Positions 27,178 through 36,757 of a stretch of 64,000 nucleotides of DNA are shown here, piece by piece. The notes beneath the pieces were generated by a model. That model saw only the letters and a list, made by a program, of their open reading frames with translations. It had not been told where the DNA came from and ran no database searches. Source of the DNA: Rhizobium phaseoli (GTDB lineage: Bacteria; Pseudomonadota; Alphaproteobacteria; Rhizobiales; Rhizobiaceae); NCBI RefSeq assembly GCF_010668805.1, contig NZ_WUFT01000004.1:124001-188000 (forward strand), written 5' to 3'. Positions within the stretch are counted from its first letter, which is position 1, and every line of letters starts with the position of its first letter. Both the position numbers and the translations under genes were made by a program.

Positions 27178-27803
27178 TCGATTTTTCGTTGATCGAGACG
27201 CTGCGTTGGCAGCCTGGCGAGGGTTTTATCCGCCTGCGCCTGCATCTCGCCAGGCTTTCCCGCTCCGCCCGTCGCCTTGGCTTCCCGCAACCGATCGACG
27301 CGGCGGCAAGGCTTGACGCAGCCGTAGCCGGTGCTGCCGGTCCGCTGCGTGTCCGCCTGACTTTCGACGCCCAAGGCCGCATCGAGGTGACAAGCGCCGC
27401 GTTCGTGCCGCTGGCGTCCGACGCAACCTGGACCGTCCGCCTTGCCGAAACTCGTCTGAACTCCACCGACAGGCTGCTGCGCGTCAAAACCACCCGCCGC
27501 GCCGTCTACGAGCGCGCACGCGCCGAATACAGGCTCGACGAGGCCGACGAAGTCATTCTTTTGAACGAACGCGGCGACGTCTGCGAGGGCACTATCACCT
27601 CGATCTTCCTGGACGACGGGACCGGCATTCTGCGCACCCCGCCCATCTCCTGCGGCCTGCTCGCCGGCGTGCTGCGCACTGAGCTGATCTGCGCCCGCAA
27701 GGCTCGCGTCGGCCGCCTCACCCTTACCGATCTCGATGCCGGCACGCTTTATATCGGCAACTCGCTGCGCGGCCTGATCCGCGCAAACCTTCTGAGGAAC
27801 TGA
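27174..27803 (+). CDS. pabC: Class IV aminotransferase, probable aminodeoxychorismate lyase
   Basis: 209 residues from ATG 27174, overlapping the pabB stop (ATGA). Class IV PLP fold: catalytic Lys in LLRVKTTRRAVYERAR, then VILLNERGDVCEGTITSIF and the C-terminal SCGLLAGVLRTELI. Its position after pabB supports a 4-aminobenzoate-forming lyase, giving pABA and pyruvate. Shorter than E. coli PabC (about 270), which is common for such rhizobial proteins. D-amino acid or branched-chain aminotransferase activity cannot be excluded. Confidence 0.87.
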   Translation: MIDFSLIETLRWQPGEGFIRLRLHLARLSRSARRLGFPQPIDAAARLDAAVAGAAGPLRVRLTFDAQGRIEVTSAAFVPLASDATWTVRLAETRLNSTDRLLRVKTTRRAVYERARAEYRLDEADEVILLNERGDVCEGTITSIFLDDGTGILRTPPISCGLLAGVLRTELICARKARVGRLTLTDLDAGTLYIGNSLRGLIRANLLRN

Positions 27804-27805
27804 CC

Positions 27806-28091
27806 ATGTTCATTCTCTCCCTCACCTATATCAAATCCAATGACGAAGCCGACCGGCATATGGAGCCGCACATGGCCTGGGTGAAGGAGGGATATGCGAA
27901 GGGCTGGTTCCTCGCCTCCGGCCGCAAGGTGCCGCGCACCGGCGGCGCGATCCTGGCGGTCGGCGACCGCGCCATGATCGAGGCCTATGTTGCCGCCGAT
28001 CCCTTCACAATCCAAAGGGGTCGCCGAATACGACATCACCGAGCTCGCCGTGACGACGACGGTCGAAGGATTGGAAATCCTGAAACGCTGA
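27806..28091 (+). pseudogene. YciI-family protein gene with a single-base frameshift
   Basis: The ATG at 27806 opens MFILSLTYIKSNDEADRHMEP, then HMAWVKEGYAKGWFLASGRK, a clear YciI domain (about 95 aa normally). After AADPFTIQ (about nt 28013) the frame runs into Arg-rich nonsense to a stop at 28265. One base lower in the same DNA, the expected ending GVAEYDITELAVTTTVEGLE and ILKR reads to TGA at 28089-28091. One extra A in the CAAAGGGG run explains this. Either a true inactivation or a sequencing error. It follows pabC by 2 nt. Confidence 0.85.
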
Positions 28092-28276
28092 TTTTGCAGG
28101 AGACCGGTCAGATGGCCTCGCTGACCTCTCGCCGGCCCGATATTTGCTGTTTCCCCCTCAACGCTCTTTATTGTGACGCCGTTTTATGGTTAGAGCCGGT
28201 CACTTCGCATCTCTGCGGCAATTGCAAAAGAATTCTTCGGGCTGAACGCCTTCGTCCCCTTCCATAGGAGAAAAGA

Positions 28277-29728
28277 ATGACGGAACAGAACTATCCGGTA
28301 TATGCCGAAATCACCGGTCCGATCGTCATGATCGGCTTTGGCTCGATCGGCCGCGGCACCCTGCCCCTGATCGAGCGCCACTTCAAATTCGACAAGAGCC
28401 GGATGGTCGTCATCGACCCGCGCGAAGAGCCCTCCGACATGGAGATTCTGAAGAAGCACGGCGTTCGCCACATCAAGGAATATGTCACCAAGGAAAATTA
28501 CAAGGAACTGCTGAAGCCGCTGCTGACCGAAGGCGAAGGCCAGGGTTTCTGCGTCAACCTCTCGGTCGACACGTCCTCGCTCGACATTATCAAGCTCTGC
28601 CGCAAGCATGACGTGCCCTACGTCGACACCGTCGTCGAACCCTGGCTCGGCTTCTATTTCGACAAGGGCATGAGCAATGCTGACCGCACCAACTATGCGC
28701 TGCGCGAAACCATGCGCAAGGAAAAGGCAAAGAACCCGGGGGGCGCCACTGCCGTCTCCACCTGCGGCGCCAATCCGGGCATGGTCTCCTGGTTCGTCAA
28801 GCAGGCGCTTGTCAACCTCGCCAATGACACCGGCCTCAAATTCGAGGAACCGGACCAGCACGATCGCGAAGGCTGGGCAAAGCTGATGAAGAAGCTCGGC
28901 GTCAAGGGCGTCCACATCGCCGAGCGCGACACCCAGCGCACCAAGCATCCGAAGCCGCTCAACGTCTTCTGGAACACCTGGTCCGTCGAAGGCTTCATCT
29001 CCGAAGGCCTGCAGCCGGCCGAACTCGGCTGGGGCACGCATGAAGAGTGGATGCCGAAGAACGCCAAGAAGCACAAGAAGGGCAACAAGGCGGCGATCTA
29101 CCTGGAGCAGCCCGGCGCCAACACCCGCGTACGCACCTGGTGCCCGACGCCCGGCCCGCAATATGGCTTCCTCGTCACCCACAACGAGTCGATCTCGATC
29201 GCCGACTATTTCACCGTTCGCGACAAGGACGGCGAAGTGACCTTCCGCCCGACCTGCCACTATGCCTACCACCCGGCCAACGATGCCGTGCTCTCGCTTC
29301 ATGAGATGTTCGGCAATGGCGGCACGGCGCAGCCCGTCCACCACGTTCTCGACGAGGACGAGCTGGAGGACGGCATCGATGAACTTGGCGTCCTGCTCTA
29401 CGGCCATGAGAAGAACGCCTACTGGTATGGCTCGCGCCTGTCGCTGGAAGAAACGCGCCGCATCGCGCCCTATCAGAACGCCACCGGCCTGCAGGTCACT
29501 TCAGCCGTTCTCGCCGGTATGGTCTGGGCGCTTGAGAACCCGAATGCCGGCATCGTCGAGGCCGACGAGATCGATTACAAGCGCTGCCTCGAAGTGCAGA
29601 TGCCCTATCTCGGCCCGGTCGAGGGACACTACACCGACTGGACCCCGCTCGATGGCCGCCCAGGCCTCTTCCCGGAAGATATCGACACCAAGGATCCGTG
29701 GCAGTTCAAGAACATTCTCGTTCGCTGA
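28277..29728 (+). CDS. hss: Homospermidine synthase
   Basis: 483 residues. N-terminal Rossmann fold GPIVMIGFGSIGRGTLPLIE, then YVDTVVEPWLGFYFDKG and the substrate region NPGMVSWFVKQAL and PGPQYGFLVTHNES, with C-terminal YWYGSRLSLEET. The NAD-dependent enzyme makes homospermidine from putrescine units; homospermidine is a major rhizobial polyamine. Upstream TAGGAGAAAAG gives a good ribosome site. A terminator follows. Confidence 0.95.
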   Translation: MTEQNYPVYAEITGPIVMIGFGSIGRGTLPLIERHFKFDKSRMVVIDPREEPSDMEILKKHGVRHIKEYVTKENYKELLKPLLTEGEGQGFCVNLSVDTSSLDIIKLCRKHDVPYVDTVVEPWLGFYFDKGMSNADRTNYALRETMRKEKAKNPGGATAVSTCGANPGMVSWFVKQALVNLANDTGLKFEEPDQHDREGWAKLMKKLGVKGVHIAERDTQRTKHPKPLNVFWNTWSVEGFISEGLQPAELGWGTHEEWMPKNAKKHKKGNKAAIYLEQPGANTRVRTWCPTPGPQYGFLVTHNESISIADYFTVRDKDGEVTFRPTCHYAYHPANDAVLSLHEMFGNGGTAQPVHHVLDEDELEDGIDELGVLLYGHEKNAYWYGSRLSLEETRRIAPYQNATGLQVTSAVLAGMVWALENPNAGIVEADEIDYKRCLEVQMPYLGPVEGHYTDWTPLDGRPGLFPEDIDTKDPWQFKNILVR

Positions 29729-29750
29729 GATCGCTTACGCGGCCCTGAAG

Positions 29751-29776
29751 ATGCCCGCCGCAAGGCGGGCATTTTT
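29751..29776 (+). terminator. Terminator after hss
   Basis: Stem ATGCCCGCC (29751-29759) / GGCGGGCAT (29764-29772), loop GCAA, then TTTTG. Confidence 0.88.
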
Positions 29777-29900
29777 GTAACGCCGGCTGTCTAAATGCCG
29801 CCCGGCGCCCCGCCAAGGCTTGCCTTCACGCCGGGCGCGCGCCATGTTTTGCCCGAACTTGGCGGGTGTTCCGCCGCGCCGATTCGCCGGGAGAAGCTTT

Positions 29901-30269
29901 ATGAAAATCAGAACTGGTCTCGTTCTTGTCGGTGCAGCGGCTGCTCTTGCCGCCTGCGTTTCATCAGAGCCGCGCCGCCTGCCGGTTGCAATGACGCCGG
30001 CAGCCACCGGCGTCGAAGGCAACTGGAGCGATCCGAACGGCATCGTTTCCACCTTCCAGGGCGGTAGTTTCACCACCCGCACGACCGACAGCAATCAGCT
30101 TCTTGCCTCGGGCACCTACATCAACACCTCGCCGACCTTGGTGGAGATCAACATGACCTCGCTGGTGCGTAAGACCCAGTCCAAGGTGAATTGCGCCCTT
30201 GTCAATCAGAGCCAGCTCAATTGCACCTCCGATTCCGGCGCACAATTCACGCTTTCCCGCCGAGGCTGA
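29901..30269 (+). CDS. omp10: Omp10-like outer-membrane lipoprotein
   Basis: 122 residues from ATG 29901; the longer frame from 29820 has no signal sequence. Signal ends at lipobox LAAC (MKIRTGLVLVGAAAALAAC). The mature domain, EGNWSDPNGIVSTFQGGSFT, then LASGTYINTSPTLVEINM and KVNCALVNQSQLNCTSDSG, follows the Brucella Omp10 pattern closely, including two Cys likely disulfide-bonded. Family members are alphaproteobacterial outer-membrane lipoproteins of unknown activity. Confidence 0.88.
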   Translation: MKIRTGLVLVGAAAALAACVSSEPRRLPVAMTPAATGVEGNWSDPNGIVSTFQGGSFTTRTTDSNQLLASGTYINTSPTLVEINMTSLVRKTQSKVNCALVNQSQLNCTSDSGAQFTLSRRG

Positions 30270-30295
30270 AGATGAGGTGATGGGCTAAGCACGCC

Positions 30296-30614
30296 ATGCG
30301 CGCCCTCGCCGTTTACCTCGTCCTGCTGCTCGCGCTGCCGCTTGCAGCACTTGCCGTCGTTTTGCCGGCCAACGTCTATCGTGCCCAGGGTGTCGCCGCT
30401 CCCGATTGCGATGGGCCGCTGCAGGTGGATCCTTGCCGTGCCGGCAATCCTGATCTATGGCGCCGGCGCGCTCTTTGCCTATCGGGCCGGCCGGCGCTTT
30501 CATCGCCTCGTTTTCCTTCTCTGTTTGAGCATCGCGCTCGCTACGGTTCCGAATATTGCGGAGGCCGTGCACGAACTCTATCGAAACGCCGCCGCCGGCG
30601 AATGCCTGGGATAA
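30296..30614 (+). pseudogene. Small membrane-protein gene apparently split by a frameshift
   Basis: From ATG 30296, MRALAVYLVLLLALPLAALA gives a hydrophobic start, then the frame becomes Arg/Pro-rich after DCDGPLQV (about nt 30425). The other frame continues smoothly as ILAVPAILIYGAGALFAYRA and then LVFLLCLSIALATVPNIAEA, to TAA at 30612-30614. Deleting one G in CAGGTGGATCC joins them into one about 105-residue protein with two or three membrane segments. The product is not recognised. Sequencing error is possible. Confidence 0.65.
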
Positions 30615-30785
30615 CCACCCGGCTTTTTTGCCCTGCCCCCTTGGAAAGCGCCCAGCCCGGCCCAGCTTTCACTTGCGGTCGCCCATCGTCTGATGGAACA
30701 TCCGCAGGCCGGGACCGCCCCCGGCGGACTATGAAGGGATCGGCGAGGATCAGGGGGATCTCTCGCCTTAATCAGGAGAACAAGG

Positions 30786-32771
30786 ATGACGAAGTCTTTC
30801 AGCTTCGGTCTTTTGACCGCGTCCATGCTGGCGCTGAGCGCGGGCGCCGCTTTTGCGGATTACGAACTCAATATTCTTCATATTAACGATTTCCATTCGC
30901 GCATCGAATCGATCAACAAATTCGACTCCACCTGCTCGGCCGAGGAAGAAGGCAAGAAGGAATGCTTCGGGGGTGCTGCCCGCCTTAAGACCGTGATCGA
31001 CCAGCGCCGTCAGGCGCTTTCCGGCAAGAATGTCCTCCTGCTGAATGCCGGCGACAATTTCCAGGGCTCGCTCTTCTACACGACCTATAAGGGCGCTGCC
31101 GAAGCCGAATTCCTGAACCTGATGAAGTTCGACGCCATGACCGTCGGCAACCATGAATTCGACGACAGCGAGGACGGGCTTGCGACCTTCCTCGACAAGG
31201 TGCAGTTCCCTGTCGTGACGGCGAACGTCAAGGCGACAGCCGCCTCCAAGCTCGGCGACCGCATCAAGCCGTCGCTGGTGCTCGATGTCGGCGGCCAGAA
31301 GATCGGTATCGTCGGCGCGGTCACCAATGATACACCCGAACTTTCCTCCCCCGGCCCGAATGTCACGATCGCTGATGACGTCCAGGCGATCACCTCAGCC
31401 GTTCAGGATCTGAAGGGCCAGGGTGTCAACAAGATCATCGCGCTGACCCATGTCGGTTACCCCCGCGATCTCGCTTTGATCGCCAAGATCCCGGATGTCG
31501 ATGTCGTTGTCGGCGGTCACTCCCATAGCCTGCTCTCCAATACCGATCCCAAGGCTGAGGGTCCCTATCCGACGATGGTCGACAATCCCGGTGGCTACAA
31601 GGTGCCGGTCGTTCAGGCCGCCTCCTACAGCAAATATCTCGGCGATCTCGTTGTCAATTTCGACGATAGCGGCGTCGTCAAGGATGCCACGGGCGATCCG
31701 ATCCTGATCGATTCCACCTTTACCCCCGATCCGGCCGTCGTTGCCCGCATCGCCGAACTGGCCAAACCGATCGAAGAATTGCGCAAGAAGGTCATCGGTT
31801 CCTCCGAGGCCCCGATCGAGGGCGACCGCAAGGTCTGCCGCGTCAAGGAATGCTCGATGGGCAATCTGGTGGCCGACGCCATGCTCGACCGCACGAAGAA
31901 CCAGGGTGTTGCCATCGCCGTCCAGAATGGCGGCGGCCTGCGTGCTTCGATCGATGGCGGTGAGGTCACCCAGGGCGAGGTCATCACCGTCCTGCCTTTC
32001 CAGAATACGCTGGCCACCTTCGAGGCCACCGGCGCAGATGTCGTCAAGGCGCTTGAAAACGGCGTCAGCCAGATCGATCAGGGCGCCGGCCGCTTCCCGC
32101 AGGTCGCCGGCCTGAAATTCTCCTTCGACCAGTCGAAGCCCGTCGGCAGCCGCGTCAGCGATGTTCAGGTGAAGGACGGCGGCAACTTCGCTCCGATCGA
32201 CCAAGCCAAGACTTACAAAGTCGCCACCAACAACTTCATGCGGGCCGGCGGCGACGGCTATTCGATCTTCAAGGAAGGCAAGAACGCCTACGACTTTGGC
32301 CCGGATCTTGCCGACGTGACCGCCGAATATCTGGCCGCCCACTCACCCTATAAGCCCTATACCGACGGCCGCGTCACCGAAAACGGCGCGGCAGTGGCAC
32401 AGGCACCGGCTGCCGAACCGGCCGCTCCCGCACCAGCAACACCGGCAGCCCCTACACCAACCACAGAACCTGCCCCCGCGCCTGCTGCACCGGCAACGCC
32501 CGCGCCTGCCCCTGCGGCACCGGCAGCACCAGCTCCGGCAGCACCAGCAACGCCTGCCCCCACCGGGGAACCGACACCGGCGCCGGCAGCCTCCACACCC
32601 GCCGCAACGACGCCATCCACCCACGTGATCGCCGCGGGCGACACCTTCTGGGATCTCGCCGTGACCTTCTATGGCGACGGCACGCTGTGGCGGAAGCTTT
32701 CGGAGGCCAACGGCAGTCCGAACCCACGCCACCTGACGGTCGGCAAACAGATCGAAGTTCCGGCAAAATAA
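30786..32771 (+). CDS. Periplasmic 5'-nucleotidase/metallophosphoesterase with C-terminal LysM domain
   Basis: 661 residues. Signal peptide ends near AAFA. UshA-type catalytic domain: ILHINDFHSRIESI (metal Asp and His), VLLLNAGDNFQGS, MTVGNHEFDDSE (GNHE), ITLTHVG-like IALTHVGYP and VVVGGHSHS. The 5'-nucleotidase C-terminal domain follows (GGGLRASIDGGEVTQGEV). About 75 residues of Ala/Pro repeats link to a terminal LysM-like domain (THVIAAGDTFWDLAVTFYGD). The enzyme should dephosphorylate extracytoplasmic nucleotides, while LysM would hold it on peptidoglycan. Confidence 0.92.
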   Translation: MTKSFSFGLLTASMLALSAGAAFADYELNILHINDFHSRIESINKFDSTCSAEEEGKKECFGGAARLKTVIDQRRQALSGKNVLLLNAGDNFQGSLFYTTYKGAAEAEFLNLMKFDAMTVGNHEFDDSEDGLATFLDKVQFPVVTANVKATAASKLGDRIKPSLVLDVGGQKIGIVGAVTNDTPELSSPGPNVTIADDVQAITSAVQDLKGQGVNKIIALTHVGYPRDLALIAKIPDVDVVVGGHSHSLLSNTDPKAEGPYPTMVDNPGGYKVPVVQAASYSKYLGDLVVNFDDSGVVKDATGDPILIDSTFTPDPAVVARIAELAKPIEELRKKVIGSSEAPIEGDRKVCRVKECSMGNLVADAMLDRTKNQGVAIAVQNGGGLRASIDGGEVTQGEVITVLPFQNTLATFEATGADVVKALENGVSQIDQGAGRFPQVAGLKFSFDQSKPVGSRVSDVQVKDGGNFAPIDQAKTYKVATNNFMRAGGDGYSIFKEGKNAYDFGPDLADVTAEYLAAHSPYKPYTDGRVTENGAAVAQAPAAEPAAPAPATPAAPTPTTEPAPAPAAPATPAPAPAAPAAPAPAAPATPAPTGEPTPAPAASTPAATTPSTHVIAAGDTFWDLAVTFYGDGTLWRKLSEANGSPNPRHLTVGKQIEVPAK

Positions 32772-32794
32772 GACAATTTGTCCCGATTGCCACG

Positions 32795-32829
32795 ACCGGT
32801 CCGGGGTTTCCCGGGCCGGTTTTTCTTTC
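32795..32829 (+). terminator. Terminator after the nucleotidase gene
   Basis: Stem of ACCGG.CCGGG (32795-32805) with CCCGG.CCGGT (32810-32820), then TTTTTCTTT. Confidence 0.85.
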
Positions 32830-32898
32830 TATAGGGTGAACCATGATCTCCAGGCTGCGTATGAGCCGACGAGACGGAAAAGAGAGCGTTGGGGCCAA

Positions 32899-33933
32899 AT
32901 GACAACAGATCTTTCACACCGCCCGGCGGACCATCCGTCCGTCAAATCAGGCAAGGTCGGTGTTTTGCTGGTCAATCTCGGCACGCCCGATGGCACCGAT
33001 TACACGTCAATGCGCCGCTATCTCAGGGAATTCCTGACCGATCGCCGCGTCATCGAATGGTCGCCCTGGAAGTGGTATCCGATCCTGTTCGGCATCGTGC
33101 TCAACACCCGCCCGCAGAAAGTCGGCAAGGCCTACGAGCTGATCTGGAACAGGGAGAAGAACGAAAGCTATCTCCGCACCTATACCCGCAACCAGTCGGA
33201 GCTGATGACCGGGCGCCTGAAGGATCTTGATAACGTCAAGGTCGACTGGGCAATGCGCTACGGCACGCCGTCGATCGCCTCGCGCATGGAGGCGCTGAAG
33301 CAGGAGGGTTGCGACCGCATCCTGCTCTTCCCGCTCTATCCGCAATATGCGGCGGCAACGACCGCCACTGTCAACGACAAGGCCTTCCAGAAGCTGCTCT
33401 CGATGCGTTGGCAGCCGGCGCTGCGCACCGTGCCCGCCTATCACGACGACGAGACCTATATCGAGGCGCTCGCAAAGTCCGTCGAACAGCATCTTTCGAC
33501 GCTCGACTGGAAGCCCGAAATGCTGCTCGCCTCCTTCCACGGCATTCCGATGTCCTATTTCAAGCAGGGCGATCCCTACCACTGCCAATGCCAGAAGACC
33601 GGCCGGCTGCTGCGCGAGCGGCTCGGGCTCACCAAGGAAAACTTCATGGTCACCTTCCAGTCCCGATTCGGGCCGGAGGAATGGCTGCAGCCCTATACAG
33701 ACAAGACAGTGGAGAAGCTCGCCAAGGACGGCGTCAAGCGCATCGCCGTCATCAATCCCGGCTTCGTCTCCGACTGCCTGGAGACGCTGGAGGAGATCGC
33801 CGAACAGGCTGCCCATTCCTTCCATGAGAACGGCGGCGAGAAGTTCGCGCATATCCCCTGCCTCAACGACGGCGAGGACGGTATGACGGTGCTGGAAAAG
33901 GTCGTCCGCCGCGAATTGCAGGGCTGGGTCTGA
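32899..33933 (+). CDS. hemH: Ferrochelatase
   Basis: 344 residues from ATG 32899; the reading frame extends up to 32836, but the added part is unlike the family. Inserts Fe2+ into protoporphyrin IX, the last haem step. Motifs: GVLLVNLGTPDGTDY, the catalytic-His block LLASFHGIPMSYFKQGDPYH, ITFQSRFGPEEWLQPYTDKT-like FQSRFGPEEWLQPYTDKTVE, and PGFVSDCLETLEEIAE. No C-terminal Cys cluster. Confidence 0.96.
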   Translation: MTTDLSHRPADHPSVKSGKVGVLLVNLGTPDGTDYTSMRRYLREFLTDRRVIEWSPWKWYPILFGIVLNTRPQKVGKAYELIWNREKNESYLRTYTRNQSELMTGRLKDLDNVKVDWAMRYGTPSIASRMEALKQEGCDRILLFPLYPQYAAATTATVNDKAFQKLLSMRWQPALRTVPAYHDDETYIEALAKSVEQHLSTLDWKPEMLLASFHGIPMSYFKQGDPYHCQCQKTGRLLRERLGLTKENFMVTFQSRFGPEEWLQPYTDKTVEKLAKDGVKRIAVINPGFVSDCLETLEEIAEQAAHSFHENGGEKFAHIPCLNDGEDGMTVLEKVVRRELQGWV

Positions 33934-34125
33934 GAACCCGTTTTCAGAAGGCAGCATTGCACGGTTAGCCGGCGCCAGCCCGAATGGGCATTGCAAGACC
34001 AAACCTTCTTTTCACTTGGATGGGAGGTGGGCATGTGTGTGTGATTTCCTCCTCGCAAAGAACATGCTAACTCACCACATCTATGGTGTGCACGCGCGCG
34101 CATGCGCGGATGAGAGGAATTTTTC

Positions 34126-35163
34126 ATGCTGTTCGGCGGCTTCGATATCGTCGTGATCGTGCTGGTCATTTTCGTCATTCTGGTGCTCTTTGCCGGGATC
34201 AAAACCGTGCCGCAGGGCTACCGCTATACGATCGAGCGCTTCGGGCGTTATACCCGCACGCTGGAGCCCGGACTTAACCTGATCACTCCCTTCATCGAGC
34301 GTGTCGGCGCCCGGTTGAACGTGATGGAGCAGGTGCTGAGCGTGCCGACCCAGGAGGTGATTACCAAGGACAATGCCTCGGTCTCGGCCGATGCCGTCTC
34401 CTTCTATCAGGTGCTGAACGCCGCCCAGGCCGCCTATCAGGTTGCCAATCTCGAAAACGCCATCCTCAATCTCACCATGACCAACATCCGCTCGGTCATG
34501 GGCTCGATGGATCTCGACGAGCTGCTTTCCAACCGCGATGCAATCAACGACCGGCTGCTGCGCGTCGTCGACGAGGCCGTGCATCCCTGGGGCATCAAGG
34601 TCACCCGTGTCGAGATCAAGGACATCCAGCCGCCGCGCGACCTCGTCGATGCGATGGCCCGCCAGATGAAGGCCGAGCGCGAGAAGCGCGCCCAGGTGCT
34701 GGAAGCCGAAGGCTCGCGCAACGCGCAGATCCTCAGGGCCGAAGGCGCCAAGCAATCGGCCATTCTCCAGGCCGAAGGCCAGCGCGAGGCCGCCTTCCGC
34801 AATGCTGAAGCCCGCGAACGCCTGGCCGAGGCTGAAGCCAAGGCGACCAAGATGGTCTCCGAAGCGATCGCCGCCGGCGACATTCAGGCGATCAATTATT
34901 TCGTCGCGCAGAAATACACCGAGGCGCTCACCTCGATCGGTTCGGCACCCAATTCCAAGATCGTGATGATGCCGATGGAAGCCTCGTCCATCCTCAGCTC
35001 GCTCGGCGGCATTGGCGCCATTGCCCGCGAAGTCTTCGGGGATGCCGGCAACAACCCGGCAACGCCGCCACCTTTGCCGCGTCCGCGCCCCGCGCCGGCG
35101 CGCTCGACGCCGCCGATCAATCCGTCGACCCCCAATCCTTTCAATCCGGATCAGGAGCGATAA
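34126..35163 (+). CDS. qmcA: SPFH/Band-7 membrane protein (QmcA/stomatin-like)
   Basis: 345 residues. One N-terminal membrane helix ([18 protein letters not shown]), then the SPFH domain ([39 protein letters not shown]), then an Ala/Glu coiled coil ([20 protein letters not shown]) and a Pro-rich tail. Such proteins form membrane-microdomain rings; QmcA-type members pair with NfeD. The NfeD gene starts 3 nt after its stop. Confidence 0.92.
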   Translation: MLFGGFDIVVIVLVIFVILVLFAGIKTVPQGYRYTIERFGRYTRTLEPGLNLITPFIERVGARLNVMEQVLSVPTQEVITKDNASVSADAVSFYQVLNAAQAAYQVANLENAILNLTMTNIRSVMGSMDLDELLSNRDAINDRLLRVVDEAVHPWGIKVTRVEIKDIQPPRDLVDAMARQMKAEREKRAQVLEAEGSRNAQILRAEGAKQSAILQAEGQREAAFRNAEARERLAEAEAKATKMVSEAIAAGDIQAINYFVAQKYTEALTSIGSAPNSKIVMMPMEASSILSSLGGIGAIAREVFGDAGNNPATPPPLPRPRPAPARSTPPINPSTPNPFNPDQER

Positions 35164-35166
35164 GCC

Positions 35167-35622
35167 ATGCTGGCGAAGATCGTCGCCGAACTTGGTCCGT
35201 GGAGCTGGTGGGTCGCAGGCCTCGTCCTGCTCGCCGCGGAAATGATCGTACCCGGCTTCTTCCTGGTCTGGATCGGCCTTGCCGCCTTGATCGTCGGCGC
35301 GCTGTCGCTCATCTTCTGGGACAGCGCCTTCTGGATCTGGGAGCTGCAGGCGATCCTTTTTGCGCTGCTTGCCGTCGCCACGACCTTCGCCGGCCGTCGG
35401 CTGACGCTGCGCAATTCCACGACCGACGAGCCCTTCCTCAATCAGCGCGGCGCGAGCCTCGTCGGCCGCACCGCGACGCTGCACGAACCGATCCGCGAGG
35501 GCCGCGGCCGCATCCGTCTCGACGATACGCTATGGCAGGTGATGGGACCCGACCTGCCCGTCGGAACGCAGGTGAAGGTGGTTTCGAGCAACGGCCGCGA
35601 CCTGACGGTCGAGCCAGTCTGA
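35167..35622 (+). CDS. NfeD-family membrane protein
   Basis: 151 residues. Two to three hydrophobic segments (WWVAGLVLLAAEMIVPGFFL, ALLAVATTF) and a soluble C-terminal OB-fold domain (about residues 95-150: GRTATLHEPIREGRGRIRLD, DLPVGTQVKVVSSNGRDLTV). NfeD partners with SPFH proteins in membrane quality control. Very likely cotranscribed with the upstream qmcA-like gene. Confidence 0.9.
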   Translation: MLAKIVAELGPWSWWVAGLVLLAAEMIVPGFFLVWIGLAALIVGALSLIFWDSAFWIWELQAILFALLAVATTFAGRRLTLRNSTTDEPFLNQRGASLVGRTATLHEPIREGRGRIRLDDTLWQVMGPDLPVGTQVKVVSSNGRDLTVEPV

Positions 35623-35636
35623 TAGAAAGAATCTGA

Positions 35637-36632
35637 TCAGGCGACGCCGATCCGCAGCAGGTCGTGGAAATGCACCAGTCCGACCGGCCGGCGGTCGTCG
35701 TCGGTGACGATCAGCGCGCCGATGTGATGCTGGTTGAGCAGCGCCAGGGCAGCGGTCGCCAGCACCGTCGACTTCACCGTCTTCGGCGTCCGCGTCATGA
35801 TGTCATCGACAGCAAGTTCGGAGAGATTGCGGGTCAGGTTGCGCGCCATGTCGCCTTCAGTGACGATGCCGCACAGCCGCCCATCCTCATCAAGCACGCC
35901 GACGCAGCCGAAATGCTTGCGCGATAGCACCGTGATCGCCTCCGGCATCGGTGTGCCCTTGGCAACGAGCGGCAACCGCTCGCCGGTATGCATGATATCG
36001 GCGACATGCATCAGACTTGCGCCCAATTTACCGCCGGGATGGAACACGTGGAAATCCGTGGCGGTAAAGCCGCGCGCTTCCAATAGCGCCACCGCCAGCG
36101 CATCACCCATCGCGAGCTGCATCAGCGTCGAGGTCGTCGGCGCCAGCCCATTCGGGCAGGCCTCCTGCTCGTTCGGCACGAGAAGGACGATATCGGCGGC
36201 GGTTGCAAGCGAGGAACTGTCGCTGCAAGTGATCGCGATCAGCGGTATGGAGAATCGCCGCGTGAAGGAAATTATGCTCTTGAGTTCAGCACTCTCACCG
36301 CCCTTGGAAATCGCCAGCACGACGTCGTCGCGCGCGATCATCCCGAGATCGCCGTGATTGGCCTCCGCCGCATGCACGAAAAAGGCAGGTGTTCCCGTTG
36401 ACGCGAATGTCGCCGCGAGCTTGGCGCCAATATGCCCGCTTTTGCCGACGCCGGTGACGATGACCCGCCCGGAGATGTCGCCGATCACTTCGATGGCGCG
36501 CGTGAATGGACCGGCCAATCCGTTGTCAAAGGCCTGCTCGAGCGCTTCAAGACCGCGTCTTTCGGTCTCTATCGTGCGTTTTGCCGATTCGAGCACGCTG
36601 TTTTCAACGAGGTTTATCGCTCTTCTGTTCAT
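35637..36632 (-). CDS. kdsD: Arabinose-5-phosphate isomerase (KdsD/KpsF family)
   Basis: 331 residues. SIS domain (about 40-180: VTGVGKSGHIGAKLAATFAS, PAFFVHAAEANHGDLGMI, ISKGGESAELKSIISFTRRF) followed by two CBS domains (about 205-325). Converts ribulose-5-phosphate to arabinose-5-phosphate, the first step to Kdo for lipopolysaccharide. Convergent with NfeD. The CBS pair may bind nucleotides for control. Confidence 0.93.
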   Translation of the reverse strand: MNRRAINLVENSVLESAKRTIETERRGLEALEQAFDNGLAGPFTRAIEVIGDISGRVIVTGVGKSGHIGAKLAATFASTGTPAFFVHAAEANHGDLGMIARDDVVLAISKGGESAELKSIISFTRRFSIPLIAITCSDSSSLATAADIVLLVPNEQEACPNGLAPTTSTLMQLAMGDALAVALLEARGFTATDFHVFHPGGKLGASLMHVADIMHTGERLPLVAKGTPMPEAITVLSRKHFGCVGVLDEDGRLCGIVTEGDMARNLTRNLSELAVDDIMTRTPKTVKSTVLATAALALLNQHHIGALIVTDDDRRPVGLVHFHDLLRIGVA

Positions 36633-36757
36633 GAAATTGCGTTAGACCTTTTCACTTTCCAAGTCCACCCCGCACTCTTTCCGAAATGTGAACAGCGCCC
36701 GCCGCCGGCAACGAATGATTAACCACGAGGCTTTACCTTTGGGTAAGAACCGAAAGC

